Assembly: GCA_910579965.1 (NCBI GenBank)
Contig: CAJTWF010000002.1
Coordinates: 1-64,000, forward strand
Reading direction: 5' to 3'
Length of the DNA stretch: 64,000 nt
DNA from: an uncultured Oscillospiraceae bacterium
GTDB lineage: Bacteria > Bacillota > Clostridia > Oscillospirales > Oscillospiraceae
Below the pieces are notes generated by a model, which did not search any database, was not told the DNA's origin, and was given only the letters and a program-made list of their open reading frames with translations. Both the position numbers and the translations under genes were made by a program. This document shows, one piece after another, positions 33,416 to 41,868 of the stretch (within the stretch, counting starts at the first letter, position 1; every line of letters begins with the position of its first letter).

Positions 33416-33507
33416 CCCTCCGGCGGTATCCCGTGAGGACAAACGGCGGAGAAAGGCGGGAGACCGCCTGCGGCGTCCGGTAAAAAGTGGCGATCCCCCG
33501 GCGGGGC

Positions 33508-33536
33508 TTGCGCTCCTCCGCCCGGTCTGGTATAAT
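33508..33536 (+). promoter_or_regulatory. Promoter of the CsoR-family gene
   Basis: TTGCGC, a 17-base spacer and a perfect TATAAT. Transcription should begin near 33543, which rules out an in-frame GTG at 33542 as the start codon of the next gene. Confidence 0.8.
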
Positions 33537-33574
33537 GGGCCGTGAATCGACAGGAGGAAAGGGGGCGCAAGCCC

Positions 33575-33865
33575 ATGTGTGAGCAGCATTCAGACCACGC
33601 CCATACCCATACCCAGACCCGGGCGGTGGTGAACCGGCTGGCCCGGGCCATCGGCCACCTGGAGCGGGTGAAGGCCATGGTGGAGGAGGGCCGGGACTGC
33701 GCGGAGGTCCTGGTCCAGCTCTCAGCGGTGCGCAGCGCCCTGAACAATACGGGCAAGGTCATCCTCAAGGACCACCTGGAGCACTGCATTGTGGACGCCA
33801 TGAGCACCCAGGACCGGGCTGCCATTGACGAGCTCAACCGTGCCATCGAGCAGTTTGTGAAGTGA
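33575..33865 (+). CDS. CsoR/RcnR-family metal-sensing repressor
   Basis: This 96-residue helical repressor has the CsoR fold: NRLARAIGHLERVKAMVEEG, then the metal ligands as in CsoR, a cysteine in GRDCAEVL and His-x3-Cys in DHLEHC. This Cys-His-Cys set fits Cu(I) or a related sulfur/persulfide sensor. The N-terminus is histidine-rich (HSDHAHTHT), which could bind further metal. No copper ATPase or chaperone is adjacent. The gene has its own promoter and terminator, so it is a single-gene unit that may act in trans. Confidence 0.9.
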   Translation: MCEQHSDHAHTHTQTRAVVNRLARAIGHLERVKAMVEEGRDCAEVLVQLSAVRSALNNTGKVILKDHLEHCIVDAMSTQDRAAIDELNRAIEQFVK

Positions 33866-33900
33866 CCGCCCCCGCCGCACCCCGCCGGGGGCGGCGGACC

Positions 33901-33943
33901 CGGCGGGCCGGAGGGAGAAGCCTCCGGTCCGCCGTCTTTTTTT
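33901..33943 (+). terminator. Rho-independent terminator after the CsoR-family gene
   Basis: A 14-base-pair stem (CGGCGGGCCGGAGG and partner, one G-U), a GAGAAG loop and seven T. The following 170 bases, up to the cooS promoter, contain GC-rich sequence and a CCCCCATGGGGG palindrome at 34091-34102, with no ORF. Confidence 0.9.
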
Positions 33944-34112
33944 CCTCCCGGGATTTGGCGAAAAGCCGGGGAAAAGCCCCTCCTTTGGGGCGGCGGCGGC
34001 GCTTTCGGCGGCCGCCCGCTCCGGGGGCCGGGCCAGGTATTGGGCATTCCGCTGAATTTTGCAAACCCGCCCCAAAAACCGAAAAAAAGTCCCCCATGGG
34101 GGGATTTTACAC

Positions 34113-34141
34113 TTGCTTTTTTCGGTGGATTTTGTTAAGAT
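34113..34141 (+). promoter_or_regulatory. Probable cooS promoter
   Basis: TTGCTT, a 17-base spacer and TAAGAT in an AT-rich stretch. The palindrome CCCCCATGGGGG ends 10 bases before the -35 and could be an operator. Confidence 0.55.
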
Positions 34142-34252
34142 ATAGACGATGTATTGTGAAAAATGTGACAATACGGATCCCCCATGACGATCATTTATCT
34201 GGATAGAAAGGAGAAACGAGAGCACGTCCACCGTGCTTTCCACATTCCGGCT

Positions 34253-36142
34253 ATGAAACTAATCACTGTCGAGCAAATGGAAGCCGCCACCGAACGGCTG
34301 CTGGAAAACGGCCGTCAGGTCGGCGCGGACTCCTGGCAGCAGCGCGTCAAGAACCAGACCCCCCACTGCAAATTCGGCGAGGAGGGCATCTGCTGCCGCA
34401 TCTGCTCCATGGGCCCGTGCCGCATCACGCCCAAGGCCCCCAGAGGCATCTGCGGCTGCGACGTCCACGGCATCGTGGCCCGCAACTACCTGCGCTTCAC
34501 CGCCGGCGGCGCGGCTACCCACTCCGATCACGGCCGCTCCATCTGCCACACCCTCTACCAGACCAAGGAGGGCGGCAACTACACGGTCAAGGACCCCGAG
34601 AAGCTCAAGCGGATTGCCGGCGAGTGGGGCATTGAGACCGAGGGCAAGGACATCTATGATCTGGCCCACGAGGTAGCGGAGACGGCCCTCATGGAGTACG
34701 GCAAGCCCTTCGGCAACTGCCGCTTCCTCTCCCGGGCTCCCGAGCACACCCGGAAGCTCTGGCACGACGCGGGCATCGAGCCCCGGGCCATTGACCGGGA
34801 GGTCTCCCAGTCCCTGCATATGACCCATATGGGCTGCTCCTCCCTGCCGGAGGCCCTCATCCGCCAGTCCCTGCGGGCCGGCCTGTGCGACGGCTGGGGC
34901 GGGTCTATGTGCGGCACCGAGTTCTCCGACGTGCTCTTCGGCACCCCCAAGCCCATCGACACCACCGCCAATCTGGGCGTGATGGAGAAGGACATGGTGA
35001 ACATCGTGGTCCACGGCCATGACCCCTCCCTGTCCGAGATGATCGTGTTCTACGCCCAGGATCCCGAGATGATCGCCCTGGCCAAGGCCAACGGCGCCAA
35101 GGGCATCAACATCTGCGGCGTGTGCTGCACCGCCAACGAGGTGGCCATGCGCCACGGCATCCCCATGGCCGGCAACTTCCTCCAGCAGGAGAACGTGGTG
35201 CTCACCGGCGCCTGCGAGGCCATTGTGGTGGACGTTCAGTGCATCTTCCCCGCCCTGGGCCCCCTGTCGAAGTGCTTCCACACCAAGTTCATCACCACCT
35301 CTGACATCGCCCGGATGCCGGACAGCGAGTTCATCCACTTCAGCGAGGAGACCGCCGGTGAGAACGCCAAGGCCATCGTCCGCATGGCGGTGGAGAACTT
35401 CAAGAACCGCAACCAGGATCTGGTCCATATTCCCGACATCAAGGCCAACGCCACCGTGGGCTACTCCGTGGAGGCCATCAAGAAGTGCCTGGACGGCGTG
35501 ACCAACACCCAGGTGGACGTAACCGGCACCATGAAGCCCCTTATCGAGTGCATCAAGTCCGGCGTGCTGCGGGGCGCTATGGCTTTCGTCGGCTGCAACA
35601 ACCCCAAGGTCCGTCCCGACACCGCCCACATCGAGCTGATGAAGAAAATGCTGGCCAACGATATCCTGATCGTTGTGTCTGGCTGCGCCGCCCAGGCCGC
35701 CGCCAAGTCCGGCCTGCTGGACAAGGAGGCCAAGGAGCTGTGCGGCGACGGCCTCAAGCGGGTGTGCGAGCTGGTGGGCATTCCCCCGGTGCTCCACATG
35801 GGCTCCTGCGTGGACATCTCCCGCATGATGGTCCTGGCCGCCGACGTGGCCAAGGACTCCGGCTGGAACATCTCCCAGATCCCCCTGGTGGGCTGCGCCC
35901 CCGAGTGGATGAGCGAGAAGGCCGTGTCCATCGGCAACTACGTCGTCGCCACCGGCATCGACACCTTCCTGGGCGTGGATCCCTACACCAAGGGCTCCGA
36001 GGAGGTCACCAACCTGCTCCAGGGCGAGCACGGCATCAAGGACTGGGTGGAGGCCAAGTACACCGTGGAGCTGGACATCGGCAAGCTGGGCGACAAGATG
36101 ATCGAGGCCATTGAGGCCAAGCGCGCAGCCCTGGGGATCTGA
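34253..36142 (+). CDS. cooS: Anaerobic carbon-monoxide dehydrogenase catalytic subunit CooS
   Basis: This nickel-iron enzyme interconverts CO and CO2. The cysteine cluster for the B and D iron-sulfur sites is at the N-terminus (CCRICSMGPCRI), and C-cluster ligand regions are seen at HMTHMGCSS, VVDVQCIFPAL, FVGCNN, VSGCAAQAA and LHMGSCVDISR. With the chosen ATG (MKLITVEQ) it has 629 residues, the usual length. An upstream in-frame ATG at 34184 would add 23 residues; an AAAGGAG lies between the two starts, 38 bases before the chosen one, so the start is uncertain. With cooC and acsB downstream it probably serves the acetyl-CoA pathway. Confidence 0.93.
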   Translation: MKLITVEQMEAATERLLENGRQVGADSWQQRVKNQTPHCKFGEEGICCRICSMGPCRITPKAPRGICGCDVHGIVARNYLRFTAGGAATHSDHGRSICHTLYQTKEGGNYTVKDPEKLKRIAGEWGIETEGKDIYDLAHEVAETALMEYGKPFGNCRFLSRAPEHTRKLWHDAGIEPRAIDREVSQSLHMTHMGCSSLPEALIRQSLRAGLCDGWGGSMCGTEFSDVLFGTPKPIDTTANLGVMEKDMVNIVVHGHDPSLSEMIVFYAQDPEMIALAKANGAKGINICGVCCTANEVAMRHGIPMAGNFLQQENVVLTGACEAIVVDVQCIFPALGPLSKCFHTKFITTSDIARMPDSEFIHFSEETAGENAKAIVRMAVENFKNRNQDLVHIPDIKANATVGYSVEAIKKCLDGVTNTQVDVTGTMKPLIECIKSGVLRGAMAFVGCNNPKVRPDTAHIELMKKMLANDILIVVSGCAAQAAAKSGLLDKEAKELCGDGLKRVCELVGIPPVLHMGSCVDISRMMVLAADVAKDSGWNISQIPLVGCAPEWMSEKAVSIGNYVVATGIDTFLGVDPYTKGSEEVTNLLQGEHGIKDWVEAKYTVELDIGKLGDKMIEAIEAKRAALGI

Positions 36143-36182
36143 TCGTTATAGATACATACTGTTTTCGAGGGGAGGCCGTCCC

Positions 36183-36305
36183 ATGGAATTCCTGGCGGAT
36201 ATCTGTCTGAACCTGTTCTGCTCTCTTCGGGAGGGCGCGGCGGGACTGCTTTTCGGAATTTCCGGTCTGGTTCTTGCCGCCGCCGGGAGGCTGAGAAAAC
36301 GGTAA
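36183..36305 (+). CDS. Small single-span membrane protein between cooS and cooC
   Basis: This 40-residue ORF has an ATG 7 bases after GGGGAGG. It starts MEFLADICLNLFCS, has one hydrophobic segment (LLFGISGLVLAAAG) and ends in a basic RLRKR tail, a typical small inner-membrane protein layout. It lies in the 190-base gap between cooS and cooC in the same direction. I know of no named family. Reality rests on the ribosome-binding site and composition only. Confidence 0.5.
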   Translation: MEFLADICLNLFCSLREGAAGLLFGISGLVLAAAGRLRKR

Positions 36306-36332
36306 CTAAAGATTAAGTAAAGAGGATTTCCT

Positions 36333-37118
36333 ATGAAAGTAGCCATCACCGGCAAGGGCGGGGTGGGCAAGACCACCTTCGCCTCCACCCTATGCCGGCT
36401 CTACGCCGCCGAGGGCCGCAGCGTCCTGGCCGCGGACGTGGACCCGGACGCCAACCTGGGCCTGGCCCTGGGGCTGACGGAGGAGGAGGTCAACGCCATC
36501 GTCCCCGTCTCCAAGATGAAGGAGCTGGCCCGGGAGCGGACCGCTGCCAACGAGTCCAACACCTTCTATAAGCTCAACCCAGAGGTCTCCGATCTGCCCG
36601 ACAAGCTCAGCCGGGATGTGAACGGCGTGAAGCTGCTGGTCATGGGCACCGTGGACACCGGCGGGTCCGGCTGCGTGTGCCCGGAGCACGTGATGCTCAA
36701 GGCCATCCTGTCGAAGCTGGTGTTCCGCAGGGACGACGTGGTGGTCATGGACATGGAGGCGGGGCTGGAGCATCTGGGCCGGGGCACGGCCTCTGTGATG
36801 GACCAGTTCATCGTGGTCATCGAGCCCGGGGCCCGGAGCATCCAGACCTATGAGCGCATCAAGAGTCTGGCTGCGGATATCGGCGTGAACAAGGTGCGGG
36901 TGGTGGCCAACAAGGTCCGGGATGAGCGGGATGAGGAATTTCTCCGGGCGCGGATCCCGGCCCAGGACCTGCTGGGGTTCATCCACTACAGCGCGGGCGT
37001 GATCGAGGCGGACCGCAGCGGCCGGTCCCCCTTCGACTACAGCGCCCAGGCCGTGGAGGAGATCCGGGCCATCAAGGACAAAATGGACCAAGAGGACCAA
37101 GAGAAAAATAACTTCTGA
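36333..37118 (+). CDS. cooC: CO dehydrogenase nickel-insertion ATPase CooC
   Basis: CooC is a MinD-type ATPase that loads nickel into CODH or acetyl-CoA synthase. The 261-residue protein has the deviant Walker A GKGGVGKTT, Walker A' ADVDPDANLGLALG, and the nickel-binding Cys-x-Cys (GCVCPEH) that dimerises the protein. It lies between cooS and acsB, so could serve either; the acetyl-CoA synthase maturation form is called AcsF. Confidence 0.92.
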   Translation: MKVAITGKGGVGKTTFASTLCRLYAAEGRSVLAADVDPDANLGLALGLTEEEVNAIVPVSKMKELARERTAANESNTFYKLNPEVSDLPDKLSRDVNGVKLLVMGTVDTGGSGCVCPEHVMLKAILSKLVFRRDDVVVMDMEAGLEHLGRGTASVMDQFIVVIEPGARSIQTYERIKSLAADIGVNKVRVVANKVRDERDEEFLRARIPAQDLLGFIHYSAGVIEADRSGRSPFDYSAQAVEEIRAIKDKMDQEDQEKNNF

Positions 37119-37144
37119 GAGTATCGTGAGGAGTGAATCATAAC

Positions 37145-39289
37145 GTGAAAACATTATTTGAGCGCGTTTTCTCCGGCAACGACGAGATGTACGCCCTGGC
37201 GGTCAAGGCGGTGGACGAGGCCCTGGCCAAGCTGGGGCCCGACGCCCCCGCCACCTTCGGGGATACCGCCTACTCCCTGCCCTGCCTGTACGCCATGACC
37301 GGCAGGAAGGTGGCCACGGTGGGCGAGGCCAAGGACGCTCTGGACAACGAGATCAAGGCGTTCATGACCCGCAACAACCGCACCAAGGATATCTTTACCT
37401 CCGGCGTGGCCACCGCCCTGTCTGCGGAGATGATCGAGCTGATGAAGTACGCCATGGCCGGCGGCAGCCCCTATGAGGATCCGGTCCAGGGCCACTTCAC
37501 CGACGCCCAGGTCCGCGAGCTGGGCGTGCCCCTGGTCACCCGGGACATCCCCGGCGTGGCGGTCATCATCGGCGCGGCTCCCACCGCCGAGGAGGGCGCA
37601 AACCTGGTCAAGGAGTACCAGTCCCAGGGCATCTTCGTCACCCTGGTGGGCGGCATTATTGACCAGTGCGTGGAGCAGGGCATGAAGCTGGGCTTCAACG
37701 TGCGCAACGTGGCTCTGGGCCATGACCTCTCCAGCGTGGCCCACGTGGTCAGCGTGGCCCTCCGCGCGGCCTTCATCTTCGGCAGCACCCAGGCCGGCGA
37801 CTACGAGGCCATGTGGCGCTACACCATGGAGCGCGTGTTCGCCTTTGTCAACGCCTACGCCCCTGTGGACGACATGACCGTGGCCTGCGGCGCGGGCGCC
37901 ATCCAGCTGGGCTTCCCCGTTGTCACCAACGACACCGAGGAGAACAACATGTTCCGGGTGCCCAAGAGCCTCATCATCCAGCCTGACACCACCAAGTTCA
38001 ACGCCACCAGCCTGGAGGCCCGGGACATCAAGATCAAGATCACCAAGATCGACATCCCTGTCGCCTTCTCCTCCGCCTTTGAGGGCGAGATTGTCCGCCG
38101 GGGCGACATGCAGCTGGAGTTCGACGGCTCCCGCAAGACCGGCCTGGAGCTGGTGCGCAGCAAGGAGCTCTCCCAGGTGGAGGACCACCGCTTCACCCTC
38201 ATCGGGCCCGACTTCGATCAGTTCGAGGTGGGCAGCAAGGTGGACTTCTGCATGGTGGCCGACGTGGCCGGCAAGAACATGACCAGCGACTTTGAGTCCG
38301 TGTTTGAGCGCAAGTTCCACGCCTACATCAACTGCATGGAGGGCGTGATGCACACCGGCCAGCGGGACGTGATCCGCGTGCGCATCAGCAAGGCCGCCTT
38401 TGAGGCCGGCGTGCGGGCCAAGGATTTTGCCGAGGTGCTCTACGCCAAGCTCAAGAGCGACTATGACGCGGTCATCGACAAGTGTGAGGTCACCATCATC
38501 ACCGATCCCGACGAGTGCGCCAAGTTCCGCCAGGAGGTGGCCATCCCCGCCTACGAAAAGCGCGACGAGCGTCTGGGCAGCCTGACGGACGAGAATGTGG
38601 ACCAGTTCTACACCTGCATTATGTGCCAGTCCTTCTCCCCCAGCCACGTGTGCATCGTCACCCCGGAGCGTCTGGGCCTGTGCGGCGCGGTGAGCTGGCT
38701 GGACGCCAAGGCCACCAACGAGCTGGATCCCTCCGGCCCCTGCCAGATCGTGCCCAAGAACAAGGTCATCGACGAGAACGTGGGCCGCTGGGAAGAGGTC
38801 AACGAGGCGGTGAACAAGTACAGCCAGGGCGCTCTGGAGAGCGTTACCCTGTACTCCATCATGGAGGATCCCATGACCTCCTGCGGCTGCTTCGAGTGCA
38901 TCTGCGGCATTGAGCCCTTCTCCAACGGCGTGGTGATCGTGAACCGCGAGCACGCGGGCATGACCCCCCTGGGCATGACCTTCTCCGAGATGGCCTCCAT
39001 GACCGGCGGCGGCGTGCAGACCCCGGGCTTCATGGGCCACGGCAAGCACTTCATCGCCTCCAAGAAGTTCATGAAGGCGGAGGGCGGTCTGGGCCGCATT
39101 GTGTGGATGCCCAAGGCCCTGAAGGACCAGGTGGCCGAGAAGGTAAACCAGTCCGCCAAGGAGCTGTACAACATTGACAATTTCTGCGACATGATCGGCG
39201 ATGAGACCATTGCCGAGGATCCCGAGACCCTGATGACCTTCCTCAGCGAGAAGGGCCATCCGGCGCTGAGCATGGATCCGCTGATGTAA
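37145..39289 (+). CDS. acsB: Acetyl-CoA synthase subunit of the CODH/ACS complex
   Basis: AcsB makes acetyl-CoA from CO, a methyl group and coenzyme A at its nickel A-cluster. The 714-residue product has the A-cluster cysteines in CIMCQSFSPSHVC, LGLCGAV and SCGCFECICGIEPF. I chose GTG 37145, 11 bases after AGGAG; a GTG 12 bases earlier overlaps the ribosome-binding site. The corrinoid iron-sulfur protein and methyltransferase genes (acsC, acsD, acsE) are not in the window. Confidence 0.94.
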   Translation: MKTLFERVFSGNDEMYALAVKAVDEALAKLGPDAPATFGDTAYSLPCLYAMTGRKVATVGEAKDALDNEIKAFMTRNNRTKDIFTSGVATALSAEMIELMKYAMAGGSPYEDPVQGHFTDAQVRELGVPLVTRDIPGVAVIIGAAPTAEEGANLVKEYQSQGIFVTLVGGIIDQCVEQGMKLGFNVRNVALGHDLSSVAHVVSVALRAAFIFGSTQAGDYEAMWRYTMERVFAFVNAYAPVDDMTVACGAGAIQLGFPVVTNDTEENNMFRVPKSLIIQPDTTKFNATSLEARDIKIKITKIDIPVAFSSAFEGEIVRRGDMQLEFDGSRKTGLELVRSKELSQVEDHRFTLIGPDFDQFEVGSKVDFCMVADVAGKNMTSDFESVFERKFHAYINCMEGVMHTGQRDVIRVRISKAAFEAGVRAKDFAEVLYAKLKSDYDAVIDKCEVTIITDPDECAKFRQEVAIPAYEKRDERLGSLTDENVDQFYTCIMCQSFSPSHVCIVTPERLGLCGAVSWLDAKATNELDPSGPCQIVPKNKVIDENVGRWEEVNEAVNKYSQGALESVTLYSIMEDPMTSCGCFECICGIEPFSNGVVIVNREHAGMTPLGMTFSEMASMTGGGVQTPGFMGHGKHFIASKKFMKAEGGLGRIVWMPKALKDQVAEKVNQSAKELYNIDNFCDMIGDETIAEDPETLMTFLSEKGHPALSMDPLM

Positions 39290-39320
39290 GGCGGCAGTCA
39301 CACAAGATAGGCAGTAATAA

Positions 39321-39352
39321 CCGGCGGCGATGGTGTGAACCATCGCCGCCGG
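39321..39352 (+). terminator. Perfect hairpin after acsB
   Basis: A perfect 14-base-pair stem (CCGGCGGCGATGGT and partner) with a GTGA loop is followed by CTGTTTGATT. The T run is weak on this strand. It lies between convergent acsB and the XRE genes and could end both. Confidence 0.75.
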
Positions 39353-39361
39353 CTGTTTGAT

Positions 39362-39577
39362 TCATGACTCCTGGGTAAACTGGACAATATCGTTGGGGGT
39401 GCAGTCTATGATTGTACACAGCTTTTCCAGGGTGAGCATGGTTATATTTTTGTTCTTTTTCAGAGAATCCAGCGTTTTATTATCAATGCCTGCCTGAAGT
39501 AAATGATACTGCGATATGTTTCGCTGCCGCATAGTGCTCCACAACGGACGATAATCAATCAATGTACAAATCTCCAT
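39362..39577 (-). CDS. Small XRE/Cro-type helix-turn-helix regulator
   Basis: The product, about 71 residues, is one helix-turn-helix domain with LIDYRPLWSTMRQRNISQYH and LTLEKLCTIIDCTPNDIV, the pattern of short Cro/C1-type proteins. A TTG at 39562, in the TTGATTGA overlap with the gene before it, aligns better with relatives and has GGAG 9 bases upstream, so the true start may be there. It is AT-rich compared with its neighbours and follows a second XRE gene in the same direction. Confidence 0.75.
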   Translation of the reverse strand: MEICTLIDYRPLWSTMRQRNISQYHLLQAGIDNKTLDSLKKNKNITMLTLEKLCTIIDCTPNDIVQFTQES

Positions 39578-39836
39578 TTTCCTGCTCGTCCGGAAACGCT
39601 TCGTCAAACGAGTAGTGATTCAGCTCCGGATAATCGAGAAACTCCGCAACCGTCATATGAAAGGCCAGCGCGATTTTGTGCAGGGTCTGTATGGTTGGAT
39701 TTTTGGAATTGCCATGTATGATGTTATCTAATGTGGATTGCCCGATGTTGCTCATCATTGCCAACTGGTTGATGGAAAAGCCCCGCTCCCTGCACAGGGC
39801 GGTTATTCGATTCACTATAATCTCATGATAGCTCAT
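39555..39836 (-). CDS. XRE-family transcriptional regulator
   Basis: This 93-residue protein has an XRE helix-turn-helix at about residues 5-60 (RERGFSINQLAMMSNIGQST, NPTIQTLHKIALAF) and an acidic tail. I chose the ATG preceded by GGGGGT; an earlier in-frame ATG overlaps that site. Its 3' end overlaps the next small XRE gene. Both are lower in GC than the rest of the window, which suggests acquisition. An inverted repeat just upstream is a candidate autoregulatory operator. Confidence 0.85.
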   Translation of the reverse strand: MSYHEIIVNRITALCRERGFSINQLAMMSNIGQSTLDNIIHGNSKNPTIQTLHKIALAFHMTVAEFLDYPELNHYSFDEAFPDEQENGDLYID

Positions 39837-39848
39837 AACAACCCCCAT

Positions 39849-39883
39849 CTGATGATTATGACCACATCATAGCAGATCATCAG
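39849..39883 (-). promoter_or_regulatory. Candidate operator of the XRE gene pair
   Basis: CTGATGAT and its exact reverse complement ATCATCAG flank 19 bases that, on the minus strand, contain a TATGAT suited as a -10 box and an ATGA-N5-TCAT half-palindrome. It ends 13 bases before the start codon, a typical site for autorepression. Confidence 0.45.
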
Positions 39884-40021
39884 GCAGGAATTACCTATAT
39901 ATGGGTTAACTTTTGGCGGCAATGGTGGTTATTGTTCGGTTGCCCGTATTGATGTTATCTGGAGTGTGTATCATAGCATACCGCCTGACCTGAGCGAGGA
40001 ACTGGGAAAAAGAAAAACTAG

Positions 40022-40050
40022 TGGAAAATTCCCGCCGTCTGTGCTATAAT
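40022..40050 (+). promoter_or_regulatory. Promoter of the SPFH protein gene
   Basis: A weak -35 (TGGAAA), 17-base spacer and an extended -10, TGCTATAAT. It ends 30 bases before the start codon, and AAAGGAGG follows. Confidence 0.7.
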
Positions 40051-40079
40051 GGATCCATCCAAATAAAGGAGGCCAAACT

Positions 40080-40970
40080 ATGCCGTACATTCTGATTGCC
40101 ATCGGCGTGATCGTCCTGATCCTGCTGGTAACCAACATCCACGTGGTCCAGCAGTCCCGCGCCTTTGTGGTGGAGCGCCTGGGCGCTTACAACACCACCT
40201 GGGGCGTAGGGCTCCACATCAAGCTGCCGATCATTGACCGGGTGGCCAAGCGGGTGAGCCTGAAGGAGCAGGTGGTGGACTTCGCGCCCCAGCCCGTCAT
40301 CACCAAGGACAACGTCACCATGCAGATCGACACGGTCATCTATTTCCAGATCATTGACCCCAAGCTCTACACCTACGGCGTGGAGCACCCCATGAGCGCC
40401 ATTGAGAACCTGACCGCCACCACCCTGCGCAACATCATCGGTGACCTGGAGCTGGACCAGTCCCTCACCAGCCGGGACCACATCAACACCAAGATGCGGG
40501 CCATCCTGGACGAGGCCACGGACCCCTGGGGCATCAAGGTCAACCGGGTGGAGCTGAAGAACATCATCCCGCCCCGGGAGATCCAGGACGCCATGGAGAA
40601 GCAGATGAAGGCGGAGCGGGAGCGCCGGGAGTCCATCCTCCAGGCCGAGGGCCAGAAGCAGAGCCAGATCCTGGTGGCCGAGGGCGAGAAGCAGTCCGTC
40701 ATTCTGCGGGCCGACGCGGCCAAGCAGGCCCGGATCATGGAGGCGGAGGCCCAGGCGGAGGCGATCCTCCGGGTGCAGCAGGCCACCGCCGACGCCCTCA
40801 AGCTCCTCAACGAGGCCGCCCCCAACGATCAGGTGGTGAAGCTCAAGGCCCTGGAAGCCTTCCAGGCCGCCGCCGACGGCAAGGCCACCAAGATCATCAT
40901 TCCCAGTGAGATCCAATCCCTGGCCGGTCTGGCCGCCAGTGTCCAGACCCTGATGGAGAAGGACAAATAG
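40080..40970 (+). CDS. SPFH/band-7 membrane protein (stomatin/QmcA-like)
   Basis: This 296-residue protein has an N-terminal membrane segment (ILIAIGVIVLILLVTNI), an SPFH domain (about 25-200; VVERLGAYNTTWGVGLHIKL, YFQIIDPKLYTYGV) and a helical, Glu/Lys/Ala-rich C-terminal coiled coil (about 180-255). Such proteins form membrane rings associated with proteases or membrane domains; no NfeD partner is adjacent. It has its own promoter and terminator. Confidence 0.92.
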   Translation: MPYILIAIGVIVLILLVTNIHVVQQSRAFVVERLGAYNTTWGVGLHIKLPIIDRVAKRVSLKEQVVDFAPQPVITKDNVTMQIDTVIYFQIIDPKLYTYGVEHPMSAIENLTATTLRNIIGDLELDQSLTSRDHINTKMRAILDEATDPWGIKVNRVELKNIIPPREIQDAMEKQMKAERERRESILQAEGQKQSQILVAEGEKQSVILRADAAKQARIMEAEAQAEAILRVQQATADALKLLNEAAPNDQVVKLKALEAFQAAADGKATKIIIPSEIQSLAGLAASVQTLMEKDK

Positions 40971-40979
40971 ACCAGCCCA

Positions 40980-41010
40980 AGGCCCGGACCAGGAGAGGTC
41001 CGGGCCTTTC
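40980..41010 (+). terminator. Rho-independent terminator after the SPFH gene
   Basis: A perfect 11-base-pair stem AGGCCCGGACC/GGTCCGGGCCT, AGGAGA loop and a short TTC tail. Confidence 0.8.
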
Positions 41011-41044
41011 ACACCCGTATACAGAACTGTAAGGAGGCCGTCAT

Positions 41045-41713
41045 ATGGCCCGAATTCTCATCATAGAGGACGATACCGACATCAACAACGCCGCCGCCGA
41101 ATACCTTCGCCGCCGGGGCTGCGCCTGTGACCAGGCATTCTCCGGCACCGAGGGGCTGCGTCTCTGGCGGGAGGGCGGCTATGACCTGCTGCTGGTGGAT
41201 CTGATGCTCCCGGGCCTCTCCGGGGACGAGCTGGTGGAGGAGGTGTCAGGCCGAACCCCGATCATCGTTGTGTCCGCCAGGACAGAGCTGTCCGGCAAGG
41301 TGGCGCTGCTCACCTCCGGCGCGGACGACTACCTCACCAAGCCCTACGCGCTGGAGGAGCTGTGGGCCAGGGTCCAGGTGCAGCTGCGCCACGCCAGCGC
41401 CGCCCCTGCCAGGGAGGAGCTGCGCTTCCGGGCCTGGGAGCTTGACCTGGAGGAAATGACCCTCACGGCCGCCGGACAGCCGGTGAGCCTCACGGCCCAC
41501 GAGTTCAAGATCGTGGCCCTGCTGGCGGGCCGCCCCAAGCGGGTCTTTACCAAGCAGCAGATCTACGAGGCGGTCTGGCAGGAGGAGTGCGCCGTGGAGG
41601 ACAAGACCATTTCCGTCCACATCAGCAATATCCGGGCCAAGCTGCGGCCCAGCGGCACGGACGGATATATCCAGACCGTGTGGGGCATCGGCTTCCGGCT
41701 GGCTGACAGCTGA
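41045..41713 (+). CDS. OmpR-family response regulator
   Basis: This 222-residue regulator has a receiver domain (about 1-115; IIEDDTDIN, phosphoacceptor in LLLVDLMLPG, lysine in YLTKPYA) and a winged-helix DNA-binding domain (about 125-220; VSLTAHEFKIVALL, ISVHISNIRAKL). The matching kinase is probably the one at 43592, separated by an ABC transporter pair. An imperfect 9-base-pair stem (41717 with 41761) follows the stop. Confidence 0.92.
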   Translation: MARILIIEDDTDINNAAAEYLRRRGCACDQAFSGTEGLRLWREGGYDLLLVDLMLPGLSGDELVEEVSGRTPIIVVSARTELSGKVALLTSGADDYLTKPYALEELWARVQVQLRHASAAPAREELRFRAWELDLEEMTLTAAGQPVSLTAHEFKIVALLAGRPKRVFTKQQIYEAVWQEECAVEDKTISVHISNIRAKLRPSGTDGYIQTVWGIGFRLADS

Positions 41714-41830
41714 GAACGCAGCCGGATGCGTCCGGGAATCCTCCGCCGAATCCGCGCCCCCCGGCTGCGAATACAGGCTCTGAACTTTATACTTTCTTTA
41801 CCTTTCCTTTGCGATGCTTGGACAATTACC

Positions 41831-41839
41831 TGGTATACT
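41831..41839 (+). promoter_or_regulatory. Extended -10 promoter of the ABC transporter genes
   Basis: TGGTATACT forms an extended -10 with no good -35 upstream, as in promoters that need an activator. The upstream regulator, of OmpR type, is a natural candidate. The start codon is 30 bases downstream. Confidence 0.5.
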
Positions 41840-41868
41840 GGCGCTGCAAACAAAAAAGGAGGCGTTTT

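Noticed and set aside
33542..33574. GTG start for the CsoR-family gene
   Set aside because: It lies at the predicted transcription start of a strong promoter, so it could not have a ribosome-binding site.
37154..39343. 729-codon ORF on the minus strand opposite acsB
   Set aside because: It is antisense to an acetyl-CoA synthase with clear cofactor cysteines, is rich in His, Gly and Leu as GC-rich shadows are, and has no recognisable domain.
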